DNA of 64,000 bases from an uncultured Anaeromusa sp. (GTDB taxonomy: Bacteria > Bacillota > Negativicutes > Anaeromusales > Anaeromusaceae). The DNA is taken from positions 1,163,501 through 1,227,500 of the forward strand of contig NZ_OY781460.1 in the NCBI RefSeq assembly GCF_963676855.1, given 5' to 3'. The notes below the pieces were generated by a model. The model did no database searches and had not been told where the DNA came from. It was given only the letters and a program-made list of their open reading frames with translations. Of this stretch, positions 44,760 through 55,033 are shown one piece after another (the stretch's first letter is position 1; each line of letters opens with the position of its first letter). Made by a program: the position numbers and the translations under genes.

Positions 44760-46451
44760 ATGGGATATGATCTGATTTTATTATTCTTGTTTTTGGTTGT
44801 GCTGCTGACCTTAGCTTGGCCGTTAGGACATTATCTAGTTCGCGTTTTTCAACAGGAAGCTACGTTATTAGATCGGATTTTGCTTCCCGTTGAAAAAATT
44901 ATCTATCGAGCCAGCGGGATTCAGCCACAGGAGGATATGAGCTGGCAGCGTTATGCTGGATCGTTAGTGGCTTTTAATCTGCTGGGCTGTGCGGTTGTTT
45001 TTGCTTTGCAGCTGTTGCAAGGCGGACTGCCTTTAAATCCCCAAGGCTTGCCTGGTCTAGAGTCGTGGCCGTTGGCCTTTAATACGGCGGTCAGCTTTAT
45101 GACCAATACTAACTGGCAAGCGTATAGCGGCGAAAGTACGCTATCCTATTTTACGCAGATGATGGCGTTAACGGTGCAGAATTTTCTTTCCGCCGCGACG
45201 GGCCTCGCTGTGGCTGTGGCTTTGATTCGGGGGCTGCAGCGCCAGGAGGAAAAAGGCATCGGCAATTTCTGGGTGGATTTGACGCGAAGCGTACTGTGGG
45301 TTTTGCTGCCCCTTTCGTTGCTTTTGGCGTTGGTGTTGGTGCAGCAAGGGGTTATCCAGAACCTAGCTGCTTATGTACAGGCGGTGACGCTGGAGGGGGC
45401 GGAGCAAATTCTGCCAATGGGGCCGGTAGCTTCGCAAGAAGCCATCAAGATGTTGGGAACCAATGGCGGCGGCTTTTTCAACGCCAACTCAGCGCATCCT
45501 TTTGAAAATCCAACTGCCGTTACGAACTTTTTAGAAATGCTGGCTATTTTCTTATTGCCGACTTCTTTAGTGTTTTGCTACGGCTTTTGGTGTGGCAATG
45601 TCCGGCAGGGCTATGCTATTTTGGGCGCAATGGTAACATTGTTTGTGTTGTTTTTTAGTGTCATGTACGCTAGTGAACAGGCCGGAAATCCGAATTTGGC
45701 GGCATGGGGGCTGACGGGGCCGACGGCCATGGAAGGCAAGGAAGTGCGTTTCGGTCTAGGCGGTTCTTCGTTGTTCGCTACGATTACGACCGCCGCTTCT
45801 TGCGGCGCCGTCAATGCGATGCATGACAGCTTGACTCCCTTGGGCGGGATGGCGGCGATGCTGCAAATGCTGATTGGCGAAGTGGTCATTGGCGGCGTGG
45901 GCGCCGGTTTTTACGGCATGCTCTGTTTTGTGCTGCTGACCGTCTTTATTGTGGGGCTTATGGTGGGACGCACGCCGGAGTATTTGGGCAAAAAAATCGA
46001 AGCCTATGAAATGAAAATGGTGGTACTGGCGGTGTTGATCCCGGCACTGACGGTTCTTTTTGGCACGATGACGGCAGTACTGACACAAGCAGGGGTGGCA
46101 GGCGTTTTAAACGAAGGACCTCATGGCTTTAGCGAGATTCTTTACGCCTTTGCTTCGACGGCGGGGAATAACGGCAGCGCCTTTGCCGGCTTGAGCGCGG
46201 ACAGTCTTTTTTACAACGTGATTTTGGCGTTGGCTATGTTGCTGGGACGCTTCGGCGTGATTTTGCCGATTTTGGCAGTTGCAGGCAGCTTGGCCCGTAA
46301 AAAAGCGGTGCCCGTTTCGGCAGGCACCTTTGCTACGGATCAGCCGTTGTTTTCTTTCTTGCTTATGGGGGTCGTCCTTATTGTCGGGGCCTTGACTTTT
46401 TTGCCGGCCCTGGTGCTGGGGCCGGTTGTGGAGCAAATGCTGCTATGGTAG
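44760..46451 (+). CDS. kdpA: KdpA (operon 2)
   Basis: 563 residues from ATG 44760; the in-frame extension upstream would cover kdpF and is rejected. Same four filter loops as copy 1: [36 protein letters not shown] and [12 protein letters not shown] content is visibly higher than in copy 1, closer to the chromosomal genes around it. Probably the resident system. Confidence 0.96.
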   Translation: MGYDLILLFLFLVVLLTLAWPLGHYLVRVFQQEATLLDRILLPVEKIIYRASGIQPQEDMSWQRYAGSLVAFNLLGCAVVFALQLLQGGLPLNPQGLPGLESWPLAFNTAVSFMTNTNWQAYSGESTLSYFTQMMALTVQNFLSAATGLAVAVALIRGLQRQEEKGIGNFWVDLTRSVLWVLLPLSLLLALVLVQQGVIQNLAAYVQAVTLEGAEQILPMGPVASQEAIKMLGTNGGGFFNANSAHPFENPTAVTNFLEMLAIFLLPTSLVFCYGFWCGNVRQGYAILGAMVTLFVLFFSVMYASEQAGNPNLAAWGLTGPTAMEGKEVRFGLGGSSLFATITTAASCGAVNAMHDSLTPLGGMAAMLQMLIGEVVIGGVGAGFYGMLCFVLLTVFIVGLMVGRTPEYLGKKIEAYEMKMVVLAVLIPALTVLFGTMTAVLTQAGVAGVLNEGPHGFSEILYAFASTAGNNGSAFAGLSADSLFYNVILALAMLLGRFGVILPILAVAGSLARKKAVPVSAGTFATDQPLFSFLLMGVVLIVGALTFLPALVLGPVVEQMLLW

Positions 46452-46480
46452 ATGAACGCAGCGAAAAGGAGGAATAAGTC

Positions 46481-48508
46481 GTGAAAAAAGCACAAGGCTT
46501 TGACCGGCAACTACTCATAGATGCGGTATGGCAGGCTTTTTATAAAATGAACCCCAAGGTGCAGCTTCGCAATCCTGTGATGTTTTTAGTCTGGGTAGGC
46601 TGCGCCTTGACCACGGTTTTATTGGCTGCAAGCCTATATGAGGGCGGCAGTGAAATAGTGTATGAGCTGCAAATTATTGTGTGGCTTTGGTTTACGGTGT
46701 TTTTTGCCAATTTTGCCGAAGCGGTCGCCGAAGGGCGCGGCAAAGCGCAGGCTAACGCGTTGCGAGGAACGCGTGGGCAGACACCAGCGAAACGTTGGGA
46801 GAATGGCGACTGGAAGCCGGTGGATGCTGCCTCGCTTCGCAAGGGTGATGTCATTTATGTGCAAGCAGGCGATACGATTCCCAGTGATGGGGAGATTTTA
46901 GAAGGTATGGCGACTGTGGATGAGAGCGCCATTACCGGGGAGTCGGCGCCGGTAATCCGTGAATCCGGCGGTGATCGCTCTTCGGTGACGGGGGGGACCC
47001 GGATTTTATCGGATTGGCTGAAGGTGAAGGTCAGCGTCAATCCGGGGGAAACCTTTTTGGATCGCATGATTTCTTTAGTAGAAGGAGCTAAGCGAGGCAA
47101 GACGCCGAATGAGATTGCCTTGACCATTTTGCTGATTGGTTTGACGATTATATTTTTGGCAGTAGTGGTCACGCTCCAGCCCTTTGCTCTTTATGCCAAG
47201 ACCAGTCTTTCATTGACGACGCTTGTTGCTCTTTTGGTCTGCCTGATTCCGACTACTATTGGCGGGCTGTTGTCCGCCATCGGCATTGCCGGTATGGACC
47301 GGCTGCTGCAGCGCAATGTGCTGGCGATGTCAGGTCGAGCTATTGAGGCGGCAGGGGATGTCAACGTGCTGCTTTTAGATAAGACCGGTACGATTACCTT
47401 GGGCAACCGGATGGCAACACAGTTTTTGCCTGCGCCGGGCGTCACGGAAGAAGAACTGGCAGATGCTGCGCAGCTGGCCTCGTTGGCGGACGAGACACCC
47501 GAAGGGCGGAGTATTGTGGTGCTGGCTAAAGAACGTTTTAATTTGCGCGAACGAGAATTGACTGGCTTAAGCGCGGAATTTGTTCCTTTTACAGCGCAGA
47601 CGCGGATGAGCGGGGTAAATGTTCAAGGGAGAGAGATTCGTAAAGGCGCCGTACAGGCGATGGCGGACCATATTCGGGTCTGCGGCGGAAAGTGGCCGGA
47701 AGAAGTAGTGAAGACGGCGGATGCGATTGCCAACAAGGGCGGCACGCCGTTGGTCGTGGCGGACGATAAAAAAGTGCTGGGCGTGGTTTATCTGAAAGAT
47801 GTAGTCAAGGGCGGCATTCGCGAACGTTTTCAGGAATTGCGGCGTATGGGGATCAAGACTGTCATGATTACCGGCGATAATCAACTTACGGCGGCGGCCA
47901 TTGCGGCAGAAGCAGGAGTGGATGATTTCTTGGCAGAAGCTACGCCAGAAGACAAACTGGCCTTAATTCGTTCGTATCAGCAAAAGGGGATGCTTGTGGC
48001 TATGACTGGGGACGGAACGAATGACGCCCCAGCGCTGGCCCAAGCCGACGTAGGCGTGGCTATGAACAGCGGCACCCAAGCGGCGAAGGAAGCAGGCAAT
48101 ATGGTGGACATGGATAGCAATCCGACCAAACTCATTGAAGTGGTGGAAATTGGCAAACAGCTGTTAATGACAAGAGGCTCGCTAACTACGTTCAGCATTG
48201 CTAACGACGTGGCCAAGTATTTTGCTATTATTCCGGCGTTGTTCATGGGCACGTATCCGATTTTGGGGGATTTGAACATTATGGGGTTGGCTACGCCCCA
48301 AAGTGCGGTACTAAGCGCTGTTATTTTCAATGCCTTGATTATCATTGCCTTGATTCCTTTGGCGTTGCGGGGCGTGGCCTACCGCCCGGAAGGAGCGGCG
48401 GCGGTGTTGCGGCGCAACTTGCTTTTATACGGCGGCGGCGGTTTAGTAGTTCCTTTCCTTGGCATCAAAGTGATTGACTGCATCTTGGCTCTACTGGGAG
48501 TGGCCTAG
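46481..48508 (+). CDS. kdpB: KdpB (operon 2)
   Basis: 675 residues with a GTG start behind AAAGGAGG. All P-type motifs are present: [49 protein letters not shown]. Closely related to copy 1 throughout; differences are concentrated in the nucleotide-binding domain and at the N-terminus. Confidence 0.96.
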   Translation: MKKAQGFDRQLLIDAVWQAFYKMNPKVQLRNPVMFLVWVGCALTTVLLAASLYEGGSEIVYELQIIVWLWFTVFFANFAEAVAEGRGKAQANALRGTRGQTPAKRWENGDWKPVDAASLRKGDVIYVQAGDTIPSDGEILEGMATVDESAITGESAPVIRESGGDRSSVTGGTRILSDWLKVKVSVNPGETFLDRMISLVEGAKRGKTPNEIALTILLIGLTIIFLAVVVTLQPFALYAKTSLSLTTLVALLVCLIPTTIGGLLSAIGIAGMDRLLQRNVLAMSGRAIEAAGDVNVLLLDKTGTITLGNRMATQFLPAPGVTEEELADAAQLASLADETPEGRSIVVLAKERFNLRERELTGLSAEFVPFTAQTRMSGVNVQGREIRKGAVQAMADHIRVCGGKWPEEVVKTADAIANKGGTPLVVADDKKVLGVVYLKDVVKGGIRERFQELRRMGIKTVMITGDNQLTAAAIAAEAGVDDFLAEATPEDKLALIRSYQQKGMLVAMTGDGTNDAPALAQADVGVAMNSGTQAAKEAGNMVDMDSNPTKLIEVVEIGKQLLMTRGSLTTFSIANDVAKYFAIIPALFMGTYPILGDLNIMGLATPQSAVLSAVIFNALIIIALIPLALRGVAYRPEGAAAVLRRNLLLYGGGGLVVPFLGIKVIDCILALLGVA

Positions 48509-48530
48509 GCAAAAGGAAGGTGGGAGGGAA

Positions 48531-49094
48531 ATGATGGGTATCTTGAAAACAGGCGCAAGGCTGCTGTGCATTTTGACGCTTTTAACCGGAGGCGTATATC
48601 CGCTGGTTTTGACCGGCTTGGCACAGGCAATCTTTCCGGAACAGGCGCAGGGAAGTCTAGTGGTTGAAGGGGGGCAGGTCCGTGGCTCGCTGCTAATCGG
48701 ACAGTCCTTTCAAAGCGAACGCTACTTTCATGGACGACCATCGGCAGGCGGGTATGATGGCTTGCTTTCCGGTGGCTCGAATGCGGGCCCGTTAGCATCC
48801 AAACTGCATGAAGAAGTGGGGCAGCGGGCCACGCAGGTGCGGAAGGAAGAAAGTTTGACACCGCAGCAGCTCGTTCCTGCGGATTTGGTTACCGCTTCCG
48901 CCAGCGGTTTGGACCCGCATATTTCTCCGGAAGCGGCTATGCTTCAGGTGCAGCGCGTCGCCCAGGCGAGGGGACTGTCGCCGCGGCAGGTAGAAATGCT
49001 GGTGCATGAAACATTGGAAGAGCGGCATGGCGGATTTCTCGGTGAACGCCGGGTAAATGTGCTAAAATTAAACCAAAGATTAGACCGGGATTAA
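48531..49094 (+). CDS. kdpC: KdpC (operon 2)
   Basis: 187 residues from the tandem ATGs at 48531/48534 behind GGGAGGG. One membrane helix, then GQSFQSERYFHGRPSAGG, GSNAGPLASKL, DLVTASASGLDPHISPEAAMLQVQRVAQAR and LGERRVNVLKLN. Slightly shorter than copy 1. Confidence 0.95.
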   Translation: MMGILKTGARLLCILTLLTGGVYPLVLTGLAQAIFPEQAQGSLVVEGGQVRGSLLIGQSFQSERYFHGRPSAGGYDGLLSGGSNAGPLASKLHEEVGQRATQVRKEESLTPQQLVPADLVTASASGLDPHISPEAAMLQVQRVAQARGLSPRQVEMLVHETLEERHGGFLGERRVNVLKLNQRLDRD

Positions 49095-49118
49095 AAATAA
49101 AACCATGAGGCTGAAGAC

Positions 49119-51824
49119 ATGAAGCAAGAGCGGGAAAGAAAAAAACCAGAAGACTGGTTGGAGCAGATCGCTCGCGAAAAAAAAGGCGAGCTGACGGTGT
49201 TCTTAGGTGCGTCGGCAGGGGTCGGGAAAACCTATGCCATGCTGGAAACGGCTCATGAACGATTGTTGGAAGGCCAAAACGTTATTGTTGGCTGGATTGA
49301 GACGCATGGCCGGAAAGAAACGGAGAAACTGTCGGCCGGCATTCCTAAAACGGAGCCGAAAAAAATACTCTATCGGGAGAGGGAATGGCTGGAAATGGAT
49401 GTGGACGCTATTTTGGCGCTGCATCCGGATATTGTTTTGGTAGATGAACTGGCTCATACAAACATTCCCGGCAGTCGTTATGTAAGGCGCTTTCAGGATG
49501 TGGAGGAACTGCTGGCTGGCGGCATAGATGTCTATACGACGCTCAACATCCAGCACATTGAAAGCCTGAATGATGTGGTGGCTAAAATTACGGGCGTCGT
49601 TGTGCGCGAAACCGTGCCGGATTCCATTATCGAACAGGCGGCGGTAGTGGAACTCATTGACCTGCCGCCGGAGAAGCTGCTCAAGCGGTTGCATGAAGGT
49701 AAAGTATATGTAGCGGAGCAGGCGCAGCAGGCGGTGCGTAAGTTTTTTCGTCCGGGGAATCTAAATGCGCTGCGCGAGTTGGCGCTGCGCTATACGGCTC
49801 GCCGAGTGGATCAGGAGTTGAGCGCTTATATGCGGGCTCATGGCATTCCTGGTCCGTGGCCTGCGGCGGAGAGGGTCATGGTTTGCGTCAGCGCTAGTCC
49901 ATTTTCCGCGGAGCTGATTCGCGCGGCAAAGCGGCTGGCGGGTGGTCTGCAAGCGGAATGGCTGGCGGTATATGTAGAAAGCTCTTCGCAGCGAGCGGCT
50001 CTTGGCGATGAAGAGAGCGCCCGGGTCAGTCGGAATTTGAAGCTGGCTGAGGAACTAGGAGCTAAAATCATAACCGTTGTGAGTTCAGAACCGGCTGAAG
50101 AAATCCTGTCTTTGGCCAAAAATCATAACATAACGGCTATTGTTGTTGGAAAAACCCGCAAAACAGCCTGGTGGCAGCGTTGGCAAAGATCTATTGTCGA
50201 CGAGATTTTGAAGGGAAGCTCGGGTATCAGCGTGCATGTTATTCAGGCGGAGGACGAAAAGGTCAAAGTGCCTGTTATTGCGATAAAACATCCCTTGACG
50301 CCTTTTGCCTGGCAAGAGCATGGCAAGGCGCTTTTCTTAGTGGCCTTGGTGACGGTGGTGCTCTGGTTGCTTCAAGAACAGGTGGATGCTGCCAGTATTG
50401 TTCTCATCTACCAACTCCCTACGTTATTGAGCGCCTTTTGGTGGGGGCGTTGGGAGGCTTATAGCAGCGCGGTTGCCAGTGTCTTGGTTTTTGACTATCT
50501 TTTTGTGGAGCCTGTTTTTACATTTGCTGTTTCTGACATCAAGCATCTGTGGAGCTTCCTTGCTTTTTGGGGCTTGGCTGTCGTTATTGGCCGACGGACG
50601 GAGCAAATGCGTCTCGATTTGAAATTGTCCCGGCAACGGGAAAAAAGTGCGCGCTTTTTATATGAATTCAGCAGTGAGATGGCGGGTACCGTGGAGAAAA
50701 ACGTAGTGGCGGAGCGGCTTTCTTTGCAGGTGGCGGAGACGTTGGGGCGGGAGACGTTGGTGTTTTTGCCGGTGAAAGACCGCTTGGAGTTGTGGGCTCG
50801 CCATAGTGGCGAACGGAGCCGGCAAGGTCTGAATTTGAATCCCCCGGAAGCCGCGGAAATGGCGGTTGCTAACTGGTGTTTTGAACATGGACAAGCGGCA
50901 GGGCGAGCGACGGAAATTTTGCCTAGTGCCGATTATTTGCATGTGCCGCTGCGGAGTCAGGAGCGGGTGATGGGTGTTTTTAGCGTACGCTTAGATGAAA
51001 GCAAGGTTACCCAAGAAGAACGGCGACTCATTGACGCATGGGCGGCTTTGGCGGCCCTTACTCTGGAGCGGGCTTCGTTGGCGGAAGAAGCGCGCAAGGC
51101 AGCTCTTTGGAGCGAGTCTGACCGATTGCGAACAGCGCTGTTTAATTCGGTATCTCATGAACTGCGGACGCCCTTAACGTCTATTTTAGGAGCTATTCAG
51201 ACGCTGCTCCTCTGTCGGGATCGTTGCGATGAGGGGCAGCTCCAAGAAATGTTGCAAGCCATCAGTGAAGGGGCGACGCGCATGGAACGGGTTGTCTCTA
51301 ATCTGCTGGATACGGCGCGTCTGGAAAGCGGTATGATGCAATTGAAAGCGGACTGGTGCGACTTAGAAGATATTTTGGGGGTGGTGCTGCGCCGTTTGGA
51401 GGGGGCTGTCCATTCCCGAGAAATTTTAGTCAAAATGGAGCCGGAGCTGCCGATGATTTGGGGAGACTGCGTTCTCTTGGAACAGGTTATAGTAAATTTG
51501 TTGGATAATGCGTGCAAGTATTCGCCGGTTGATACGCCGGTTGAAATTCGCGTGTCCAAGGCGGCAGATGAAGTCAAACTAGAAGTACTGGATCGAGGAA
51601 CTGGTATGGCGCAGGAGGAGTTGGAACTGGTTTTCGAGAAGTTTTATCGTGCGCCGCGAACTCATGCGTCAAAGCCTGGCGGGACCGGGTTGGGACTGTC
51701 CATTTGCAAAGGTATTGTGGAGGCACATCATGGACGGATTGAAGCGGCTAATCGCGAAGCAGGCGGGGCCATTTTCAGGGTCTATTTACCTGTTAAAAAA
51801 GAAGAGGAGGCCGTTTCTTTATGA
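49119..51824 (+). CDS. kdpD: KdpD sensor histidine kinase
   Basis: 901 residues, the full family length. Order: N-terminal KdpD domain with Walker A FLGASAGVGKTYAML (about 28-42) and DELAHTNIPGSRY; a universal-stress-like domain (about 250-370); four membrane helices (about 398-505); a GAF-like domain (about 525-655); HisKA with the phospho-acceptor H680 in SVSHELRTPLTSI; HATPase with NLLDNACKYSP and GTGLGLSICKGIVEAH. It senses low K+ or its consequences and phosphorylates KdpE. The stop overlaps the kdpE start as ATGA. Confidence 0.96.
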   Translation: MKQERERKKPEDWLEQIAREKKGELTVFLGASAGVGKTYAMLETAHERLLEGQNVIVGWIETHGRKETEKLSAGIPKTEPKKILYREREWLEMDVDAILALHPDIVLVDELAHTNIPGSRYVRRFQDVEELLAGGIDVYTTLNIQHIESLNDVVAKITGVVVRETVPDSIIEQAAVVELIDLPPEKLLKRLHEGKVYVAEQAQQAVRKFFRPGNLNALRELALRYTARRVDQELSAYMRAHGIPGPWPAAERVMVCVSASPFSAELIRAAKRLAGGLQAEWLAVYVESSSQRAALGDEESARVSRNLKLAEELGAKIITVVSSEPAEEILSLAKNHNITAIVVGKTRKTAWWQRWQRSIVDEILKGSSGISVHVIQAEDEKVKVPVIAIKHPLTPFAWQEHGKALFLVALVTVVLWLLQEQVDAASIVLIYQLPTLLSAFWWGRWEAYSSAVASVLVFDYLFVEPVFTFAVSDIKHLWSFLAFWGLAVVIGRRTEQMRLDLKLSRQREKSARFLYEFSSEMAGTVEKNVVAERLSLQVAETLGRETLVFLPVKDRLELWARHSGERSRQGLNLNPPEAAEMAVANWCFEHGQAAGRATEILPSADYLHVPLRSQERVMGVFSVRLDESKVTQEERRLIDAWAALAALTLERASLAEEARKAALWSESDRLRTALFNSVSHELRTPLTSILGAIQTLLLCRDRCDEGQLQEMLQAISEGATRMERVVSNLLDTARLESGMMQLKADWCDLEDILGVVLRRLEGAVHSREILVKMEPELPMIWGDCVLLEQVIVNLLDNACKYSPVDTPVEIRVSKAADEVKLEVLDRGTGMAQEELELVFEKFYRAPRTHASKPGGTGLGLSICKGIVEAHHGRIEAANREAGGAIFRVYLPVKKEEEAVSL

Positions 51825-52516
51825 CGGAAGGGCAACTTCGAGTTCTGGTTATTGATGATGAACTGCCGATGCGGAGAATGTTGCGGGTTGCCTTGGAATC
51901 CTATGACTATACCGTAGTGGATGCGGCGGACGGCAAAGAAGGTTTGGTACAAGCGGCCATGCAGCAACCCGACTTAATTCTTCTGGATTTAGGTTTGCCC
52001 GATTTAGACGGCAAGGAAATTGTACGCCGTCTGCGAGAGTGGACACAGGTGCCCATTGTTATTTTGTCAGCCCGCGATCAAGAACCGGAGAAAATTGAGG
52101 TGCTGGATGCCGGGGCCGATGACTACTTGACTAAGCCCTTCGGTATGGGCGAGTTATTGGCAAGAATGCGTGTATCACTGCGGCGTTCTGGCCGGGAAGA
52201 CAACGGACCTGCACTGATGTGCGGCGCTCTTTGCATGGATGTATCCTCGCATACCGTAACTTTGCAGGGGGAAGATCTGCATCTAACACCGACGGAATAT
52301 ACGCTGTTGAAAGTGCTGATACAGAATACGGGAAAAGTGATGACCCATAAACAATTATTGAAGCAAGTGTGGGGCGATGCCTATTCTCAAGACACGCATT
52401 ATGTGCGGGTATATATTGCTCAATTGCGGCGGAAGATAGAAGCAAACCCCTTGCGGCCCCAGTACATTATTACTGAATCGGGCGTGGGATATCGATTTTC
52501 TGATCCTGGAGCGTAA
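51821..52516 (+). CDS. kdpE: KdpE response regulator
   Basis: 231 residues. Receiver: IDDE, phospho-acceptor D in LILLDLGLPDLDG (about residue 56), S in VILSARDQ, K in YLTKPF. The OmpR-type winged helix ends YIITESGVGYRF. It is coupled to kdpD by a 4-nt overlap. It should activate kdpFABC through the TTTTATA repeats upstream of operon 2. Confidence 0.96.
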   Translation: MTEGQLRVLVIDDELPMRRMLRVALESYDYTVVDAADGKEGLVQAAMQQPDLILLDLGLPDLDGKEIVRRLREWTQVPIVILSARDQEPEKIEVLDAGADDYLTKPFGMGELLARMRVSLRRSGREDNGPALMCGALCMDVSSHTVTLQGEDLHLTPTEYTLLKVLIQNTGKVMTHKQLLKQVWGDAYSQDTHYVRVYIAQLRRKIEANPLRPQYIITESGVGYRFSDPGA

Positions 52517-52589
52517 AAGATACAACAGTTTTTTTGATGGATACTATAAAATAATCAAACTGTATTGATGATGTTGACAATGATACAAT

Positions 52590-52796
52590 GGATTTAACAA
52601 GTCGTGACGGGCTTGGGGCATCTGTGACTTTTTGGCGCGGATGTGTCTCCCCTCTGCGCGGATGCTTGAAAAGCGAGGCGGATCGCCTTGTAATTTATCA
52701 AGTAACTGCCGCGCGTTTTGTTGCTTGGCATTCACAAGTACCTTGGCGAAAGCTGATAGCAACAGGCTCCCTGAGATGCAGGGGGCGTTTTTTTTG
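52590..52796 (+). ncRNA. Possible structured RNA upstream of the GNAT-like gene
   Basis: A ~200-nt GC-rich stretch in a 390-nt gap without genes. It has several local helices: GCGAGGCG-GAT-CGCCTTGT inside an outer CTTGA/TCAAG stem, TGCC/GGCA near 52708-52732, and a terminal hairpin GCTCCCTG/GCAGGGGGC followed by eight T. A TACAAT -10 lies at 52584. I could not match it to a known riboswitch or to 6S, SRP, RNase P or tmRNA. An unidentified leader RNA or sRNA is inference. Confidence 0.4.
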
Positions 52797-52905
52797 TTTA
52801 AAGAGTGCTAGTGTGTTGGGAGAACTTTGCGGTCAAGCAGGGTTTTAAGAGCGGCAAAAAGAATGTATGGTTAAACAAAGGAATACAAAGAGAGGGGGCG
52901 AAGCA

Positions 52906-53904
52906 GTGGAACAGGACTTTCAACTGATTTCTGTTAACGCCGCCAATGCCAAGCATGTAGGTGCGGTGTTTCGATCGGTTTATGGAAATGATTTTCCCAT
53001 TCAATATGTATATCAGCCAGAAGCGGTAGCCGCAGAAATTGAGGCTGAACGTTTGACTGCGGTATTGGCCTTTGATGCGGTAGGGCAGACTGCAGGCTAT
53101 GTGTCCATGTTTAAAAATGCTCCTAATTTTCAGCTCTGGGAAGTTGGCAATATGGTGGTAAATCCGGTGTATAGGCAAAGCCGTCTATCGTTGCTGTTAG
53201 CCAATTGCTGCCAAAGCGCCGAGCTGATGAATATTGCAGGCAGCGACGGTCTATATAGTGAAGCTGTGTGCCATCATTATATGACGCAAGTAGGCAGCGC
53301 GAAAGCGGGGATGGCGGATTATGCACTCGAAATAGATCAGTTGGCTGGCTCTAGTTTTAAAGAGCACTGCGCCGATACGGAACGAATTTCCTGCGTAGTT
53401 AACTTTATCGAATATACAAAGCCTTCTTTGCCTACGTATATTCCCCAAGTCTATGAAGCTATGGTGCGAACATTGCTGGAGCCCTTGCAAAAAAGAGACA
53501 TCCTTGTTTCGACAGCAGCGCTACCGCAGCAAGGAGGCTTGAGGCAAGAAGAAAAGTATTACGAGTTTGCCGGCACGTGGAAGCTTGCTGTAAGGGAAAC
53601 AGGCTCTCAATGGGGCGAAGAAGTAGCAAAGCTGTTGGAAGCAGCGGCGCGCAGAAAGGTAGTCAGCCTGCAGGTTGTCATCGATATGGCGCTGCCCCAT
53701 CTTGGAGCGGCGGTAGAAGAAATGCGCCAGCAGGGCTTCTTTTTTGGGGGAGTGCTACCGCGCTGGTTCGGCAGTGACGGTCTTTTGATGCAAGTTGTAG
53801 TAGGAGCGGCGCCCAATTTTTCGGGGGCTAAGCTCTACACCCAGACAGCTCGCACCTTGCGGCAGTACTGTCAGGCGGACTGGGAGTGCGTGAAAAAGGG
53901 ATAG
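52906..53904 (+). CDS. GNAT-like protein of unknown substrate
   Basis: About 332 residues from GTG 52906, chosen for AGAGGGGGCG upstream; ATG 52867 has no good site. The N-terminal ~150 residues look like a GNAT domain (DFQLISVNAANAKHVGAVFRSVYGNDFP; WEVGNMVVNPVYRQSRLSLLLANCC). The C-terminal half (ETGSQWGEEVAKLL; IDMALPHLGAAVEEMRQQGFFFGGVLPRWFGSDGLLMQ) resembles a second, degenerate GNAT-like unit. Function is unknown. A terminator overlaps its stop. Confidence 0.6.
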   Translation: MEQDFQLISVNAANAKHVGAVFRSVYGNDFPIQYVYQPEAVAAEIEAERLTAVLAFDAVGQTAGYVSMFKNAPNFQLWEVGNMVVNPVYRQSRLSLLLANCCQSAELMNIAGSDGLYSEAVCHHYMTQVGSAKAGMADYALEIDQLAGSSFKEHCADTERISCVVNFIEYTKPSLPTYIPQVYEAMVRTLLEPLQKRDILVSTAALPQQGGLRQEEKYYEFAGTWKLAVRETGSQWGEEVAKLLEAAARRKVVSLQVVIDMALPHLGAAVEEMRQQGFFFGGVLPRWFGSDGLLMQVVVGAAPNFSGAKLYTQTARTLRQYCQADWECVKKG

Positions 53905-53928
53905 GCAGCAACTGCTGCCTATCCCTTT
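53896..53928. terminator. Terminator overlapping the GNAT-like stop
   Basis: AAAGGGATAGGCAGC/GCTGCCTATCCCTTT, 15 bp with a 3-nt loop. It includes the stop codon TAG. Confidence 0.85.
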
Positions 53929-54028
53929 CGTTAGCCTTCTACGTCTCCTCGGATTCTCGGATTCTCCTGTTCAAAAGTCCGTCCTCGCTGGTTCCGTTCC
54001 ACTCCTTCGGAGCCTTCGGTTCTCTTGC

Positions 54029-54937
54029 TTATTCCTGTGTTTTCGAATCGGGGTATAAGTCAGCCAGGGCGCTGGCGAGATCGGGGAACTGAAATTGAAA
54101 TCCTTCTGTCAGCAAGCGTTGCGGCAATACCTGCTGATCTGCCAGTAAGATGGCTTCTGCCATTTCGCCTAAAAGGAGTTTGGCTGCTGTACCGGGAAGG
54201 CGGGTCCAAGCGGGCTTTTTTAGTTGCTTTCCTAATGAAGCGGCAAATTGGCGCATAGAGATGGGATGGGGACTGGTGAGGTTATAAGCTCCTTGCAGGG
54301 AAGAAGAGGTAAGGGCTAACTGCAGCGCCTGCAGCAAATCTTGAAAGTGGATCCAGGACAGGTGCTGGTTGCCATCGCCTATAGTTCCTCCTACGCCCCA
54401 ATGAAAGGGGCGCGCCATACGGGGCAAAGCGCCGCCGCTGGTTCCGAGAACAACGCCAAAGCGGCAAAGAACCGTTCGTATTCCCAAGCGCTCAGCTTGG
54501 AGAGCTGTTTGTTCCCATTGCTGGCAGACGGAAGCTAAAAAATCAGTTCCAGGAGGGCTTTCTTCGGTTTGAATTCCTGTTGGCGAAATGCCGTAATAGC
54601 CGATGGCGGAAGCATTTATGAAAACAGAAGGAATGGGGAGCTGTAAATCCTTGGCGCGCTGCAGGGAATCTACCAGAAAACGCGTGGTGCTGAGACGGCT
54701 TTCAAGAATGAGGGCTTTGTTTTTTTCATTCCAGCGCTGGCTAATACTGACTCCGGCTAAATTGATAATACCGGTGATTTCAGATAGTTGTGTGGCGGGA
54801 AATACTTCGCCTTTATTTTGATAGGCAGCAATATCTTGGTGGGATAAGGGGAGAAGCTTAAACTGGCTTTCTTTCAAGAAACGGAACAGCTCTTTGCCGA
54901 TGAAGCCGCTGCTTCCAGTTACTAAAATTTGTTTCAT
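54029..54937 (-). CDS. TIGR01777-family epimerase (YfcH-like SDR)
   Basis: 302 residues. Extended SDR start QILVTGSSGFIGKELFRFL (NAD-binding GxxGxxG), the family block SVFINASAIGYYG and the C-terminal substrate domain RLPGTAAKLLLGEMAEAILLADQQVLPQRLLTEGFQFQFP are typical of YfcH/Slr1223 proteins. The physiological substrate is unknown. GGAGAGGGAAC lies upstream of the ATG. It is preceded on its strand by the terminator of the next gene, so it is probably transcribed alone. Confidence 0.9.
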   Translation of the reverse strand: MKQILVTGSSGFIGKELFRFLKESQFKLLPLSHQDIAAYQNKGEVFPATQLSEITGIINLAGVSISQRWNEKNKALILESRLSTTRFLVDSLQRAKDLQLPIPSVFINASAIGYYGISPTGIQTEESPPGTDFLASVCQQWEQTALQAERLGIRTVLCRFGVVLGTSGGALPRMARPFHWGVGGTIGDGNQHLSWIHFQDLLQALQLALTSSSLQGAYNLTSPHPISMRQFAASLGKQLKKPAWTRLPGTAAKLLLGEMAEAILLADQQVLPQRLLTEGFQFQFPDLASALADLYPDSKTQE

Positions 54938-54982
54938 AGTTCCCTCTCCTTTGCCATGCGAAAGAATCGGTTAACGATCATT

Positions 54983-55022
54983 AAAAAAAGGCTATGCAGA
55001 AAGAGTATTCTGCACAGCCTTG
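54983..55022 (-). terminator. Terminator of the FMN-dehydrogenase gene
   Basis: On the minus strand AAGGCTGTGCAGAA pairs with TTCTGCATAGCCTT (one wobble), followed by seven T. Confidence 0.85.
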
Positions 55023-55033
55023 CTATTTTACTT

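Noticed and set aside
52590..52796. c-di-AMP (ydaO), ZTP or 6S RNA
   Set aside because: None of the conserved blocks I know for these families could be placed in order; a GTCGTGAC segment near the start only weakly recalls the ZTP motif.
52588..52848. 86-codon ORF in the gap before the GNAT-like gene
   Set aside because: No ribosome site, runs through a terminator hairpin with eight T.
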